Notes: a model not told the origin generated them from the letters alone. Shown: positions 42,598 to 52,823, counted from the first letter of the stretch. The stretch is DNA of 64,000 nt from Abiotrophia defectiva ATCC 49176 (GCF_037041345.1 NZ_CP146287.1:1181501-1245500); one strand, 5' to 3'. A program made the numbers and translations.

Positions 42598-45243
42598 CTA
42601 TAATTGTTCGTTAATTACTACGCTGACTTGCGCCAATAATTCTGGAATCGCTTCTGGTTTCTTACCACCGGCTTGAGCCATTTGTGGCTTACCGCCACCG
42701 CCACCGCCGACAATTGCCGCTAATGGCTTGATGAGGTTACCTGCTTTTAGACCAGATGCTAAGCCTTGCTCGTCCACTTGGACCATAAGGCTAACTTTTT
42801 CCTCTTGGCTAGCAACTAAGACCAAGATGTTAGATGGTGCTTCTTTCTTCCAGATGTCAGCCATTTGACGCATCCCATCAACAGATTGATTGCCTAAGTT
42901 AATGGCTACATAAGTCACATCCCCAACACTTTGAACATCTTTGAAGACTTGTCCTGCTTCAGCTTGCAGTAATTTTGCGTTGAGCGACTCCACCTGAGCT
43001 TGGGCTTGACGGAGTTCTTCTTGCAATTGCTCTAATCGTGGTAAGAGTTGGCTAGCTTGAGCCACTTTGAGATGATTTTGCACTTCTTGTAGGAGGTCAG
43101 CTTGAGCCTGATAATCCGCAACAGCAGCTTGACCAGTCAAGGCTTCAATCCGACGAATCCCGGCCCCAATCCCAGACTCAGCTAGGAGCTTGAAGGTGCC
43201 AATCTCATTGGTATTGTTCACATGGGTCCCACCACACAACTCGATAGATTCGCCTGCAATATTAACAACCCGTACAACATCACCATATTTTTCCCCAAAG
43301 AGAGCCATAGCACCTGTTGCTTTAGCATCTTCAATGGACATTTCAGCGATATCAACATTGGCAGAGTTGGCGATCCATTGGTTGACGAAGGCTTCAATCT
43401 GCTTGAGTTCCTCAGGTGTGACTTTACCAAAGTGTGAGAAGTCAAAGCGTAAACGATCTGGCCCAACGTAAGACCCTGCTTGGTTGGCATGGCTACCCAA
43501 AACAACCTTCAAGGCGCGGTGCAAGAGGTGGGTTGCAGTATGGTTTTGGTTGGTCTTAAGACGTGCTGCCCGATCCACTTCCAAGGTATAAGATTGACCG
43601 ACAGTCAATGGCATATCCCCTGTTTTGATGCGATGCATAAACTGACCTTGAGGTGCTTTCTTAACGTCTAGGACTTGGCCTACTTCTTGATCGCCATCTA
43701 GGATGATCCCAGAGTCCGCTACTTGCCCCCCCATTTCTGCATAGAAAGGACTACGGTTGAAGAAGACCCAACCCTCTTGATGAGCTGGTAACTGATCTAC
43801 CTTGGCTTCATCTAGCACAATGGCCTTGATAGTCGCGTTGGTAACAAGCGTTTCGTAACCCACGAAATCAAAGGCATCAGTAATGTTTTGTAAGAGGTCG
43901 CTTTGGACTTGCATGCTCTCTTCCTTAGAACGAGCTGCACGTGCCCGTTGACGTTGGGCTTCCATTTCCGTCTCAAAACCTTCTTGATCAACTGTGAAGC
44001 CTTGGCTATCAGCCAATTCCACGGTTAATTCCAGTGGGAAACCAAAGGTATCATAGAGTTGGAAGGCTTGGGCGCCCGGAACCACGGTTTTGCCCTCAGC
44101 CTTGAGGTTAGCCATCAAGTCATTCAAGTGAGCTTCCCCACCTTCAATGGTCTCGTGGAATCGCTCTTCTTCATTTAAGATGACCTTTTGAACGAAGGCT
44201 AATTGTTCCGTCAATTCTTGATAATAAGCCCCCATAATATCTGCAATAACAGGGACTAATTCACTTAAGAAACTACGACTAATCCCTAATTTACGACCAT
44301 GCATGACACTACGGCGAATGAGACGACGTAGGATATAGCCACGCCCTTCATTGGAAGGCAATGCCCCATCACTAATCGCGAAGGAAACCGCGCGAATGTG
44401 GTCAGCAATAACCTTGAAGCTAACTTGTTTGTCACCAGCTGAAGCAAAGTCTACACCAGAGACTTTTTCAATGGCTTGAATAATTGGCACAAAGAGGTCT
44501 GTCTCATAGTTGGTTTTAGCATTTTGAATGACAGAGACTACCCGTTCCAAGCCCATCCCGGTATCGACGTTCTTGTTAGGAAGTGGTTGATAGGTGTCAT
44601 CTGGTAAATGGTTGAACTCAGAGAAGACTAAGTTCCAGATTTCCAACCAACGCTCATTCTCACCACCAGGGTAGTTTTCTGGGTCGTCTGCTTCCAAGTT
44701 GTTAAAGTCTTGGCCACGATCGTAGAAAATCTCAGTATCCGGACCGCATGGGCCAGCCCCGATATCCCAGAAGTTATCTGCTACTGCCACCAAGTGATCA
44801 GCAATAAAACCTGGTTGTTGTTTCCAGATTTCGGGTGTCTCCTTGTCATCTGGATAGTAGGTGGCAAATAGCTTATCAGCTTCAAAGCCCAACCAACGCT
44901 CGCTCGTTAAGAATTCCCAAGCCCAAGCAATAACCTCTTTCTTGAAGTAATCGCCGATAGACCAGTTCCCTAGCATTTCGAAGAGGGTATGGTGGCGAGC
45001 AGTGTAACCTACGTTCTCAATGTCATTGGTTCGGATACATTTTTGCACGTTAGCCAAACGACGGTTGTCTGGCACTTCCGTACCGTCAAAGTATTTTTTA
45101 AGGGGTGCCACACCGGCGTTGATCCACAAGAGGGTTGGGTCATTGACCGGGATCAAAGAGGCACTTGGAATAATTTGGTGTTGCTTCTCTGCGAAGAAAT
45201 CAAGATACATTTGGCGAATTTGCGCACTCGTCAATTGTTTCAT
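42598..45243 (-). CDS. alaS: Alanyl-tRNA synthetase
   Basis: Charges tRNA-Ala. The class II core is at the N-terminus ([24 protein letters not shown] split over motif 2). The editing domain has [11 protein letters not shown] and CGGTHV, which binds zinc. The C-terminal coiled coil and Gly-rich tail ([17 protein letters not shown]) complete the protein. Length 881 aa is typical. It is controlled by a T-box leader. Shine-Dalgarno AAAAGGAG precedes the ATG. Confidence 0.97.
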   Translation of the reverse strand: MKQLTSAQIRQMYLDFFAEKQHQIIPSASLIPVNDPTLLWINAGVAPLKKYFDGTEVPDNRRLANVQKCIRTNDIENVGYTARHHTLFEMLGNWSIGDYFKKEVIAWAWEFLTSERWLGFEADKLFATYYPDDKETPEIWKQQPGFIADHLVAVADNFWDIGAGPCGPDTEIFYDRGQDFNNLEADDPENYPGGENERWLEIWNLVFSEFNHLPDDTYQPLPNKNVDTGMGLERVVSVIQNAKTNYETDLFVPIIQAIEKVSGVDFASAGDKQVSFKVIADHIRAVSFAISDGALPSNEGRGYILRRLIRRSVMHGRKLGISRSFLSELVPVIADIMGAYYQELTEQLAFVQKVILNEEERFHETIEGGEAHLNDLMANLKAEGKTVVPGAQAFQLYDTFGFPLELTVELADSQGFTVDQEGFETEMEAQRQRARAARSKEESMQVQSDLLQNITDAFDFVGYETLVTNATIKAIVLDEAKVDQLPAHQEGWVFFNRSPFYAEMGGQVADSGIILDGDQEVGQVLDVKKAPQGQFMHRIKTGDMPLTVGQSYTLEVDRAARLKTNQNHTATHLLHRALKVVLGSHANQAGSYVGPDRLRFDFSHFGKVTPEELKQIEAFVNQWIANSANVDIAEMSIEDAKATGAMALFGEKYGDVVRVVNIAGESIELCGGTHVNNTNEIGTFKLLAESGIGAGIRRIEALTGQAAVADYQAQADLLQEVQNHLKVAQASQLLPRLEQLQEELRQAQAQVESLNAKLLQAEAGQVFKDVQSVGDVTYVAINLGNQSVDGMRQMADIWKKEAPSNILVLVASQEEKVSLMVQVDEQGLASGLKAGNLIKPLAAIVGGGGGGKPQMAQAGGKKPEAIPELLAQVSVVINEQL

Positions 45244-45289
45244 ATACGATGAACTCCTTTTCTAATAAAAATAAAAAACACATTCATTA

Positions 45290-45483
45290 CATGCAAGGGC
45301 GATAAGTCGCGGTACCACCTTGCTTATAACGAATCTGCTTCATTACATCTTTAATGATTGTTAACGCCAATCCTACGCTAGTGTTGCCACTAGAAAGACC
45401 TAAGGGAGCATTGAGACCCGTGACTTCTTCCACCAAATGAAGTCTCTCTGAGGCTGGGTTCAACATAGCCTTATACCTCTACC
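45290..45483 (-). promoter_or_regulatory. T-box riboswitch leader of alaS
   Basis: The conserved T-box core AGGTGGTACCGCG is visible on the minus strand (complement 45308-45320). It pairs with the acceptor end of uncharged tRNA. About 165 bases of Stem I-like sequence lie upstream. The stretch GCAAGG...CCTTGC could form the terminator arm that traps the T-box. The alanine specifier codon could not be fixed by eye. The only gene downstream is alaS, which makes tRNA-Ala the expected ligand. Confidence 0.9.
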
Positions 45484-45513
45484 ATTATACGGCTAAAAGC
45501 CCCTAAAAGTCAA
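45484..45513 (-). promoter_or_regulatory. Promoter of the alaS T-box leader
   Basis: On the minus strand TTGACT (45508-45513), an 18-base spacer and TATAAT (45484-45489). Its -35 overlaps the stop codon of the upstream lipid kinase gene. Confidence 0.75.
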
Positions 45514-46436
45514 GGTTCTGCTAGAATAAATGGATAAGTCAACCAATCAATGGTCAGTTGACGTGGCGCTGCCTCCTGGACCTCTCCATCTACTTGACCT
45601 AGAATGGCTTGTTCGATGTCCAAATCAAGCTTTTGACCGGTCCAACGGCTGACTTGAGGCGACTGGTCCTGCTGATGACTGACTAAGACCCGCCAAATCA
45701 AGCCTGGTAAATGCCGTGCTTTGATACTGTGAAAGGCCATCACACTAATCTCTGGATTGCTAGCCTGGCCTAGATTATCTAATTTTATGCCCCCACCCAT
45801 ATAAGGATTTTTGAGGACACTGAAGAGATAGCAGTCAGACACTAGTTGAGGCGACTGATTATCTAGGCTGAGTCTAACCTCAAAAGCCTCTAATTTAGGT
45901 AAACTAGCAAAGACAGCCACTAGGTAGGACAGCTTGCCTAAATGCCACTTGGCTAATAGACGCCCCAGTCTTAAGGCCTTGGATTGCTGATTAACCATGG
46001 CATCAAAACCTATCCCTAGGCTATTAATCCCATAGCTAATTTGTCCACTGACCTGATCTTGCAAACGCAGAATGGGTACCTGACACCGGCTACCTGCCAG
46101 CAATTGATCCAAGGCTTCTGTTAGGCTTCGCTTAGCCTGCCAGGCTCTAGCAAAGTCATTACCACGTCCAGCCGGCAAATAGAGAATTGCAGGAGGCTGT
46201 GGTTGTCCAGCTAGACTGGCCACAACTTCGTGCAGAGTCCCATCACCACCAATAACCGCAATGACCGGCTCCTGAGCCAATTGCTGAGCCAAAAGCTCAC
46301 TGTGGCCAGCATAAGTACTAATATGGACTTTAGGCACTATTTGGCGCTTGTCCAGGGCTGCCAAGGTCTCCTCAAGCACTTTACATCCTTGCCCACCTCC
46401 AGCCCCTTGGTGGGCGATAATCGCTAATTCTTGCAT
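45510..46436 (-). CDS. Diacylglycerol/lipid kinase family protein (YegS/DagK type)
   Basis: Soluble or peripheral lipid kinase of 308 aa. The ATP-binding motif GGDGTLHEVV is complete, with AYGHSE... upstream and the PAGRGNDFAR loop. Relatives phosphorylate diacylglycerol or sphingoid lipids. DgkB in Gram-positives recycles diacylglycerol from lipoteichoic acid synthesis; this copy is a candidate for that task. AAGGAGG precedes the ATG. The alaS promoter lies within its 3' end. Confidence 0.85.
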   Translation of the reverse strand: MQELAIIAHQGAGGGQGCKVLEETLAALDKRQIVPKVHISTYAGHSELLAQQLAQEPVIAVIGGDGTLHEVVASLAGQPQPPAILYLPAGRGNDFARAWQAKRSLTEALDQLLAGSRCQVPILRLQDQVSGQISYGINSLGIGFDAMVNQQSKALRLGRLLAKWHLGKLSYLVAVFASLPKLEAFEVRLSLDNQSPQLVSDCYLFSVLKNPYMGGGIKLDNLGQASNPEISVMAFHSIKARHLPGLIWRVLVSHQQDQSPQVSRWTGQKLDLDIEQAILGQVDGEVQEAAPRQLTIDWLTYPFILAEP

Positions 46437-46502
46437 CTAATTTTCAGCCTCCTTAGCACCTGTCTGGCACTAGCATTAACCTATTAATTGTAACTCAGAT
46501 AG

Positions 46503-46531
46503 TTGTCATTTTCTAGGCTTTTCGATACAAT
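46503..46531 (+). promoter_or_regulatory. Promoter of the HAD phosphatase gene
   Basis: TTGTCA (46503-46508), a 17-base spacer and TACAAT (46526-46531). Divergent from the lipid kinase gene. Confidence 0.72.
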
Positions 46532-46562
46532 AAATCTAGCAAATCGATTAAGGAGTTCACTT

Positions 46563-47387
46563 ATGACAGATTATCAAATGCTGGTCTTAGATATTGACGA
46601 TACTTTGATGACCAGTGAGAACACTATCTCTGATGCCACCTACCAGGCCTTGATGAAGGCTCAGGAGCAAGGCAAGAAAGTCGTGCTAGCTAGCGGCCGA
46701 CCAACCCCTTCTATGATTGAAACGGCTAAGCAGCTGAAATTAGACCATTTCGATTCTTACATCATTTCCTTTAATGGCGCCGCCATCACCAGTATGGCGG
46801 ATGGCCAGGAACTCTTCAGCCAACGCCTAGAAGCGGATGCTCAAGATGACATTGTCCAATATATTCAAGCTAAGAGACTGACTGTCTTAACCTATATCGA
46901 CGACTACGTGGTCATGGATAAATCCAATGACTATAGCCACATTGAAAGTCAATTAACAGGCATTCCCGACCGTTATGATCCTGATGCCATCGCTAACCTG
47001 TCTCAACTAGCTAAAGCCCGGATGAAATTCATTGGAGTTGGTGACCCAGACCTAGTTGCAGCTGCAGATGCTGAGTTGAAGGGGCTCTTCGGCGATTTAA
47101 CCTATGCCACCACCTCTAAGCCTTATTTTCTGGAATTCGTTCACCACCAAGTCTCCAAAGGCCAAGCCATTAAAGTCCTCTGCCAACACCTTGGTTTGAC
47201 TCTGGACCAAGTCATTGCCTGCGGCGATGGGAATAACGACTTGACCATGATTGAGACAGCCGGTTTAGGCGTTGCCATGGCTAATGCCACCCCACTGCTT
47301 AAGGAAGCAGCCGACCATATTACCCTCTCCAACGACCAAGATGGTCTAGTTCCAATCATTCGCGACTTTATGGGAGTTAGCCTCTAG
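46563..47387 (+). CDS. Cof-type HAD superfamily hydrolase
   Basis: Cytoplasmic sugar-phosphate or flavin phosphatase of 274 aa, one of the few plus-strand genes here. The HAD motifs are LDIDDTLMTS near the start, LASGRPTPS, the Lys in SKGQAIKVL, and ACGDGNNDLTMIETAG near the end. The ATG at 46563 is preceded by AAGGAGTTCACTT; a longer frame begins in the promoter. The substrate cannot be predicted. Confidence 0.92.
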   Translation: MTDYQMLVLDIDDTLMTSENTISDATYQALMKAQEQGKKVVLASGRPTPSMIETAKQLKLDHFDSYIISFNGAAITSMADGQELFSQRLEADAQDDIVQYIQAKRLTVLTYIDDYVVMDKSNDYSHIESQLTGIPDRYDPDAIANLSQLAKARMKFIGVGDPDLVAAADAELKGLFGDLTYATTSKPYFLEFVHHQVSKGQAIKVLCQHLGLTLDQVIACGDGNNDLTMIETAGLGVAMANATPLLKEAADHITLSNDQDGLVPIIRDFMGVSL

Positions 47388-47446
47388 TCCAGTAAAAACT
47401 TAAACGCTTTTAGGCCATTGTCATTCCCTTTTTCAGCAAAATGTAG

Positions 47447-47452
47447 TATAAT
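47447..47452 (+). promoter_or_regulatory. -10 element of tRNA-Leu
   Basis: Perfect TATAAT 15 bases before the tRNA. The only -35 at 17 bases is TTCCCT, a poor match. Confidence 0.5.
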
Positions 47453-47466
47453 ACATTTTGTGCTAA

Positions 47467-47549
47467 GCGGAGATGGCGGAACGGCAGACGCGCATGCTTC
47501 AGGCGCATGTGTCCAATAGGACGTGAGGGTTCAAATCCCTTTCTCCGCA
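47467..47549 (+). tRNA. tRNA-Leu (anticodon CAG)
   Basis: The acceptor stem GCGGAGA (47467-47473) pairs with TCTCCGC (47542-47548). The anticodon stem CATGC/GCATG encloses the loop TTCAGGC with CAG at 47500-47502. A long variable arm and the GGTTCAAAT T-arm are present, as in leucine tRNAs. The CCA end is not encoded. It reads CUG codons. Confidence 0.95.
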
Positions 47550-47556
47550 TCATAAA

Positions 47557-47582
47557 AGAGCCCTATCAGGGCTCTTTTTTTG
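47557..47582 (+). terminator. Intrinsic terminator of tRNA-Leu
   Basis: AGAGCCCT, loop ATC and AGGGCTCT run into a T-run of eight on the plus strand. Confidence 0.88.
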
Positions 47583-47595
47583 TCTATGATGAAGA

Positions 47596-47636
47596 AAAAA
47601 TCCAGGGATTGAGTCAGTCTCAATCCCTGGATTTTT
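47596..47636 (-). terminator. Intrinsic terminator of the prmA-rsmE-deoC-relA-dtd unit
   Basis: Long hairpin: AAAATCCAGGGATTGAG, loop ACTGA and its complement. A T-tract lies on either strand, so it may act in both directions. It ends the minus-strand unit at dtd. Confidence 0.85.
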
Positions 47637-47637
47637 C

Positions 47638-48087
47638 TTATTTTTCTTTTGAATCGATTAGGATGGTCACTGGTCCATCATTTTCAATTAGGACCTGCAT
47701 GTCGGCTCCAAAGCGCCCGGTTTCCACTCTGAAACCAGCTTCCCTAAGAGTCTGGTTAAGCGCCTCATAGAGTGGTTCCGCCACTTCCGGACGAGCCGAC
47801 CGGGTAAAACTTGGCCGGTTGCCCTTACGGACATCGCCATAGAGGGTAAATTGGCTAATGGATAGAATGGCTCCGTCAGGAAAACTATCTAGACTGGCAT
47901 TCATCCGCCCCTGCTCATCTTCAAAGACACGCAGTTTGCTGATTTTGCGGGCGCAATAGGCCACATCTTCTGGACCATCTTCATGAGTCACACCGACTAA
48001 GAGGACAAAACCTCTGTCAATCGCTCCTACCACTTGGCCATCAATTGAGACCTGGCCTCGACGGCAACGTTGAATAAGCACTCGCAT
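47638..48087 (-). CDS. dtd: D-aminoacyl-tRNA deacylase
   Basis: Removes D-amino acids from mischarged tRNA. Family signatures are SQFTLYGD and the cross-subunit Gly-cisPro GPVTI near the end. Length 149 aa is normal. GGAGGATTCTGA precedes the ATG. It directly follows relA, as in Bacillus and many Firmicutes. Confidence 0.96.
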   Translation of the reverse strand: MRVLIQRCRRGQVSIDGQVVGAIDRGFVLLVGVTHEDGPEDVAYCARKISKLRVFEDEQGRMNASLDSFPDGAILSISQFTLYGDVRKGNRPSFTRSARPEVAEPLYEALNQTLREAGFRVETGRFGADMQVLIENDGPVTILIDSKEK

Positions 48088-48098
48088 TCAGAATCCTC

Positions 48099-50309
48099 CT
48101 ACTTATTATTGACCCGGGTTACTTCATAAACATCCGGAATGTTACGTAATTTAACCATGAGGTCTTCTAGTTGAGCCGTATTGGAGATTGCAACCTTAAT
48201 GGTGACTGTTGCCGTTGAAGTCTTGTCGTCAACTTTCCCGTTAACATTGCGCAAGGTCTTAACCGAGTGGTTGACCACATGCAAGACTTCATTGATGAGA
48301 CCATTGCGGTCAAAGCCCACTACCCGAATCTCAGTGACATAGTCGGCACCAAGCTGGCCAGTGCTTTCCCATTCAACTGGAATGGTCCGTTGCTGCAAAT
48401 CAGGTTCATTGAGTAGGTTAGGACAGTCTTTACGGTGAACTGAAATCCCCCGCCCTCGTGTCACGTAACCCACAATTTGGTCACCTGGAACCGGGCTACA
48501 GCAACGGCTGAGGCGAATCATAAGGTTATTAACCCCACGCACCATGACGCCATTTTCATGTTGGATCTTCATGGCCTCGGTCTCAGGTTTGTTGAGGGTT
48601 TGCTCATTGGTGAGAGGCTCTGCCGGTGGGACATCCTTCTGTTCCTTGCTATGCAAGAAGTTATAGACACTAATGGCCGACACTTCTCCCAAGGCTACGG
48701 CTGCAAAAAGGTCAGCCAAGCTCGGTACATTATAGCGTTCAAAGAGTTCCTTCTCATAGGCCTTCTTAGCCAATTGCTTGAGGCTATAGCCATTCTTCTT
48801 GAGCTCTTCTTCCACCATGGCTTGACCACGTTCACTATTGCGATCGCGATCAAGTAGTTTGAAGTAACGCTTGATTTTGTTACGTGCCTTGGAAGTGGCG
48901 GTATATTTCAACCAGTCACGACTTGGTCCATTGGAATTCGAGTTGGTCAAGATATCAACGATATCCCCGTTTTTGAGCTTGTAGTTAAGTGGGACAATCT
49001 TACCGTTGACCTTGGCCCCAATCGTTTTCTGACCCACATCCGTATGGACATGGTAGGCAAAGTCCAAGGGTCCCGCCCCATTAGGCAGTTCGAAGACATC
49101 CCCCTTTGGTGAGAAGACATAGACTTGGTCTTTGAAGATGTCTTCCTTAACGAAGTCCATGAACTCACCAGCGTCTTTGGCTTCATCTTCTAATTCTACA
49201 ATATCGCGGAACCAAGTCAGTTGCTTCTTAATGGCTTCATCTTCGCGGACTTGCTGGGTCTTACCTTCCTTGTAGGCCCAGTGAGCTGCAACCCCGTACT
49301 CCGCCACTTCGTTCATTTGGAAAGTCCGAATCTGAATTTCAACCGGTTTGCCATGCGGACCGATAACCGTCGTATGAATGGACTGATAGAGATTAGCCTT
49401 AGGCATGGCGATATAGTCTTTGAAGCGGCCAGGCATTGGTTTCCACTTGGTATGGACCGCCCCTAGAACAGCATAACAGTCCTTAATGGTCGGTACCAGA
49501 GCACGGATAGCTAAGAGGTCATAGATTTCATCAAAATCCTTATTCTGCTTGACCATCTTACGGTAAATAGAATAGATGTGCTTTGGACGTCCATAGACAT
49601 CGGCCTTGATATGTAATTCTTCAATGGCCTCGTTAATATCCAAAATGGCTTCTTGAATATAGGTCTCGCGCTCTTCCCGCTTGGACTTCATCAAGTTGAC
49701 AATCTGATAGTAGGCGTCTGGATTGATATAACGCAGAGCAATATCTTCTAGCTCCCACTTAATCAGGTTCATCCCTAAACGGTCAGCTAGCGGTGCATAA
49801 ATCTCAATCGCTTCTTGAGATTTTTCCACTTGCTTGGACGGCTTTTGGAATTTAAGGGTCCGCATATTATGAAGGCGGTCAGCCAGTTTGACCATGATAA
49901 TCCGCATGTCTTTGGCCATGGCCAAGAGCATCTTACGGTGGTTTTCTGCTAAGGCTTCTTCCTTACTCTGGAACTTAAATTTCCCCAACTTGGTGACGCC
50001 ATCTACCAAGAAGGCTACCGTCTCAGAAAATTCGCGGACGATATCTTCTAGGGTGTAGTCAGTGTCTTCCACCACATCATGGAGGAAGCCGGTCGCGACC
50101 GTATCAGGGTCCATCTTGAGTTGGGCGAGAATTCCAGCAACTTGAATAGGATGCACGATGTATGCTTCTCCCGATAAGCGAAATTGCTCCTTGTGGGCTT
50201 CTGTGGCGAAATCCAACGCCTTTTTAACGAAGGCCACATGCTTTTCATTCATGTAGCTTTCGCAGAGGGCCATGACATCTGCGGCCGTTAAATCTGGTGC
50301 TTGTGCCAT
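48099..50309 (-). CDS. relA: Bifunctional (p)ppGpp synthetase/hydrolase (RSH/RelA)
   Basis: Makes and degrades ppGpp in the stringent response, 736 aa. The N-terminal hydrolase domain shows HPIQVAGILAQLKMD and the HD pair in FLHDVVEDT. The synthetase domain shows RFKDYIAMPKANLYQSIHTT; RFKD marks a bifunctional enzyme. A TGS domain (VYVFSPKGDVFELPNGAGPL), a zinc-finger-like segment (RLSRCCSPVPGD) and a C-terminal ACT domain follow. It is flanked by deoC and dtd. Confidence 0.96.
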   Translation of the reverse strand: MAQAPDLTAADVMALCESYMNEKHVAFVKKALDFATEAHKEQFRLSGEAYIVHPIQVAGILAQLKMDPDTVATGFLHDVVEDTDYTLEDIVREFSETVAFLVDGVTKLGKFKFQSKEEALAENHRKMLLAMAKDMRIIMVKLADRLHNMRTLKFQKPSKQVEKSQEAIEIYAPLADRLGMNLIKWELEDIALRYINPDAYYQIVNLMKSKREERETYIQEAILDINEAIEELHIKADVYGRPKHIYSIYRKMVKQNKDFDEIYDLLAIRALVPTIKDCYAVLGAVHTKWKPMPGRFKDYIAMPKANLYQSIHTTVIGPHGKPVEIQIRTFQMNEVAEYGVAAHWAYKEGKTQQVREDEAIKKQLTWFRDIVELEDEAKDAGEFMDFVKEDIFKDQVYVFSPKGDVFELPNGAGPLDFAYHVHTDVGQKTIGAKVNGKIVPLNYKLKNGDIVDILTNSNSNGPSRDWLKYTATSKARNKIKRYFKLLDRDRNSERGQAMVEEELKKNGYSLKQLAKKAYEKELFERYNVPSLADLFAAVALGEVSAISVYNFLHSKEQKDVPPAEPLTNEQTLNKPETEAMKIQHENGVMVRGVNNLMIRLSRCCSPVPGDQIVGYVTRGRGISVHRKDCPNLLNEPDLQQRTIPVEWESTGQLGADYVTEIRVVGFDRNGLINEVLHVVNHSVKTLRNVNGKVDDKTSTATVTIKVAISNTAQLEDLMVKLRNIPDVYEVTRVNNK

Positions 50310-50337
50310 CCTACTCTTCCTTTCTTACTTACAATTA

Positions 50338-51012
50338 CTAATAGTTTCCTGGTGCATTGCCTGTAGCCTGGCCGGTTACAATCGCAATTCCCTTGGAGGC
50401 GCCAATTCGGCTGGCACCCGCTTCAATCATAGCCAAGGCATCCTCTCGGTTTTGAACTCCACCGCTGGCCTTAACTCCCATGTCAGGGCCTACGGTTTCC
50501 CGCATAAGGCTAATATCTTGGACAGTGGCACCGCCAGTTGAGAAGCCGGTAGAGGTCTTAACAAAGTCAGCCCCAGCTTCCTTGGCTACTTGGCTGGCTT
50601 TGACGATTTCTTCCTTGCTTAAAAGGCAAGTCTCTACAATCACCTTAACTAAGGCTTGATGATTAGCAGCCTCCACTACGGCTTGGATATCCGCTTTGAC
50701 TAGGTCCCAATTGCCATCTTTTGCAGCACCAATATTAATGACCATGTCGACTTCATCCGCTCCCTCTTGGATAGCGGTGCGGGTCTCAAAGGCTTTTACC
50801 GCTGAAGTGTTGGCTCCCAATGGGAAGCCAATAACCGTGCAGACTTTAACATCTGAACCTGCTAGTAAAGTATGAGCAGTCGCCACCCAAGTAGGGTTGA
50901 CACAGACTGACATAAAGCCATAGTCACGGGCTTCTTGGCAGAGCGTTTCAATGGCGGCCCGGCTAGTATCGGCCTTAAGCGCGGTGTGATCAATGTATTT
51001 TGCTAATTCCAT
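50338..51012 (-). CDS. deoC: Deoxyribose-phosphate aldolase
   Basis: Cleaves 2-deoxyribose 5-phosphate to acetaldehyde and glyceraldehyde 3-phosphate. The Schiff-base lysine is K152 in [12 protein letters not shown], and the second active-site Lys is in VKASGGVQ. Length 224 aa is normal. The start is the ATG at 51012 (AAGGAAGGAGTCTATCCC). Its place between rsmE and relA is unusual; DeoC genes normally sit in nucleoside operons. Confidence 0.95.
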   Translation of the reverse strand: MELAKYIDHTALKADTSRAAIETLCQEARDYGFMSVCVNPTWVATAHTLLAGSDVKVCTVIGFPLGANTSAVKAFETRTAIQEGADEVDMVINIGAAKDGNWDLVKADIQAVVEAANHQALVKVIVETCLLSKEEIVKASQVAKEAGADFVKTSTGFSTGGATVQDISLMRETVGPDMGVKASGGVQNREDALAMIEAGASRIGASKGIAIVTGQATGNAPGNY

Positions 51013-51028
51013 GGGATAGACTCCTTCC

Positions 51029-51796
51029 TTATAGTTCAAGTTCTAGGGCATAGGATAAGGCTGATAAGAAATAGATTGGGGCCGTCTCCGCTCGGAGAAT
51101 ACGAGGCCCTAACGCTACCGTCTGGAAGCCAGCTTCACATAATTGAGAGACTTCCTCAGGAGTCAGGCCTCCTTCTGAACCAAAGACAACTAAGACCTTG
51201 GCGCCTGCTTGCCCCTTAAGTGTCTGGCAGGCTTGACGTAAGCGACTATGCTCGCCTTGTTTGGCGTCTTCTTCGTAGGCTACTAAGCAAGCATCATAGT
51301 CAGCTGACTTGGCCAGTAATTGAGCTAAGCTCAGGGGCTGCGCCACTTGAGGGATGCGAAGGCGGTGACATTGCTCAGCTGCTTCTTTGGCAATTTTTTG
51401 TAGGCGGTCTAGGCGTTGGCCCGCCTTCTTATGATCCCATTTGACGACATCTCGACTGAGAGCCAAGGGTTGAAAATGGCTAGCACCACATTCGGTTGCC
51501 TTTTGGACAATGTAATCTAGCTTATCATTTTTGGACAAGCCACAGGCAATGGTGACCTCAACAGGCAATTCTACCTGGGCAGCACCCTCCTGAAGTTCTA
51601 TGAGGCGGAATTGGGCCAGGCGGTCCACTTCCCCTTCTAATTGGGCCAAGTAACATTGACCGTCCCCAGTTACTAACCAAGCCTTAGCCCCAGGCTGAGA
51701 CCGCATAACCCTTAGGAAATGTCGACTATCATCGGCCGTTAAGGTTACCAATGCCTGGACAAGTAAGCCAGTTTGGTCGATAAAATAACGTTGCAT
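51029..51796 (-). CDS. rsmE: 16S rRNA (uridine-N3)-methyltransferase RsmE
   Basis: SPOUT-class enzyme that methylates U1498 of 16S rRNA. An N-terminal PUA-like domain precedes the knotted SAM site ([13 protein letters not shown], then [12 protein letters not shown]). Length 255 aa. GAGGATTAAATC precedes the ATG. It starts three bases after prmA, the usual prmA-rsmE pair. Confidence 0.95.
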   Translation of the reverse strand: MQRYFIDQTGLLVQALVTLTADDSRHFLRVMRSQPGAKAWLVTGDGQCYLAQLEGEVDRLAQFRLIELQEGAAQVELPVEVTIACGLSKNDKLDYIVQKATECGASHFQPLALSRDVVKWDHKKAGQRLDRLQKIAKEAAEQCHRLRIPQVAQPLSLAQLLAKSADYDACLVAYEEDAKQGEHSRLRQACQTLKGQAGAKVLVVFGSEGGLTPEEVSQLCEAGFQTVALGPRILRAETAPIYFLSALSYALELEL

Positions 51797-51799
51797 GAT

Positions 51800-52759
51800 T
51801 TAATCCTCTTGCTTCTGGGTTACCAGACCCGTCCAGCCTTTTAGTTGGACTCTTTGAACAAGGCGGAAACCATGTGCTTCTAAGTCTTCTAACAGTTGAT
51901 CAGCCTTTTCATTGAGAATTCCACCCAGAATCAGGTAACCATCTGCTGTTAGTAAGCGATGGGCATCTTCTAACATATTAACCAGAATATGAGGCAAGAT
52001 ATTGGCAACAATCACCTCTACTGGCCAGTCTACCCCTTTGAGCAAATCCTTAACTTGGAAATGAATCGGCGTTTCCTTGAATACCTTGGCCAAATCATCT
52101 TGACGTTCCTGCTGGTGAACCAAGTTTTGTAGGGCGCTATCTACGGCCTGAGGATCTAAGTCGTAGCCCCACACTTCTTTGGCGCCTAAGGCGGTCGCTA
52201 CAAAGGCTAGAACCCCCGACCCCGTACCAACATCTAAGACTCGTTCGCCTCCACGTAGGTACATTTCAAGTGCCTGAACCCCTAGTTGAGTAGTTGGGTG
52301 ATTGCCTGTCCCAAAGGCCAAACCTGGATCCAAGTAGATAACTTGTTCACCCGCTTGGGCTTGGTAGTCCTCCCAAATCGGTACAATGGTTAGGTAGCGA
52401 CTAATACGCTCAGGCTTATAGTTAACCTTCCAATTTTCCTGCCAATTTTCATTTTCAATCTCGCTGGCTTCAAGGCGAAACGGATCACTATACTGGCTCT
52501 CCAACTGGGTCTTGAGACTATCTAGATCTGGCATCTCTTCGAAGAAGGCGATTAACTCTGTCTCGTGCTCCAGACGTTCTTTGGGCAGTGGTTCCGCTAA
52601 TTCTCCAAATAAATTAGGGTGGTTCTCCAAATAACCTTGGGCATAGTCCACTTCTACTCCAATGGCCCCAGCTTCAAAGAGGAGATGACTGAGTAAGTCA
52701 ATCATCGCTGGATCCAGGGTGTCGAGTGAGACTACCAGCTTAGACCAGGTTTCAGCCAT
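51800..52759 (-). CDS. prmA: Ribosomal protein L11 methyltransferase PrmA
   Basis: Trimethylates ribosomal protein L11. The N-terminal substrate-binding domain is followed by a Rossmann fold with SAM motif DVGTGSGVLAF and VANILPHILV. The start is the ATG at 52759 (an AAAGGACG site eight bases ahead); an upstream GTG at 52777 has no ribosome binding site. Product 319 aa. A promoter lies at 52795-52823. Confidence 0.95.
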   Translation of the reverse strand: MAETWSKLVVSLDTLDPAMIDLLSHLLFEAGAIGVEVDYAQGYLENHPNLFGELAEPLPKERLEHETELIAFFEEMPDLDSLKTQLESQYSDPFRLEASEIENENWQENWKVNYKPERISRYLTIVPIWEDYQAQAGEQVIYLDPGLAFGTGNHPTTQLGVQALEMYLRGGERVLDVGTGSGVLAFVATALGAKEVWGYDLDPQAVDSALQNLVHQQERQDDLAKVFKETPIHFQVKDLLKGVDWPVEVIVANILPHILVNMLEDAHRLLTADGYLILGGILNEKADQLLEDLEAHGFRLVQRVQLKGWTGLVTQKQED

Positions 52760-52794
52760 ATTAACACGTCCTTTCACGATTATCTATGTTCTTT

Positions 52795-52823
52795 ATTATG
52801 TAACAAATACGCCAAAAATTCAA
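52795..52823 (-). promoter_or_regulatory. Promoter of prmA-rsmE-deoC-relA-dtd
   Basis: On the minus strand TTGAAT (52818-52823), a 17-base spacer and CATAAT (52795-52800). Confidence 0.65.

Noticed and set aside
47467-47549. tRNA considered as an integration site
   Set aside because: No integrase gene and no repeat of the tRNA 3' end are found in the neighbouring sequence.
48477-48857. Open frame of 126 codons on the plus strand inside relA
   Set aside because: Antisense to the conserved C-terminal part of relA; composition is not protein-like and no start signals are visible.
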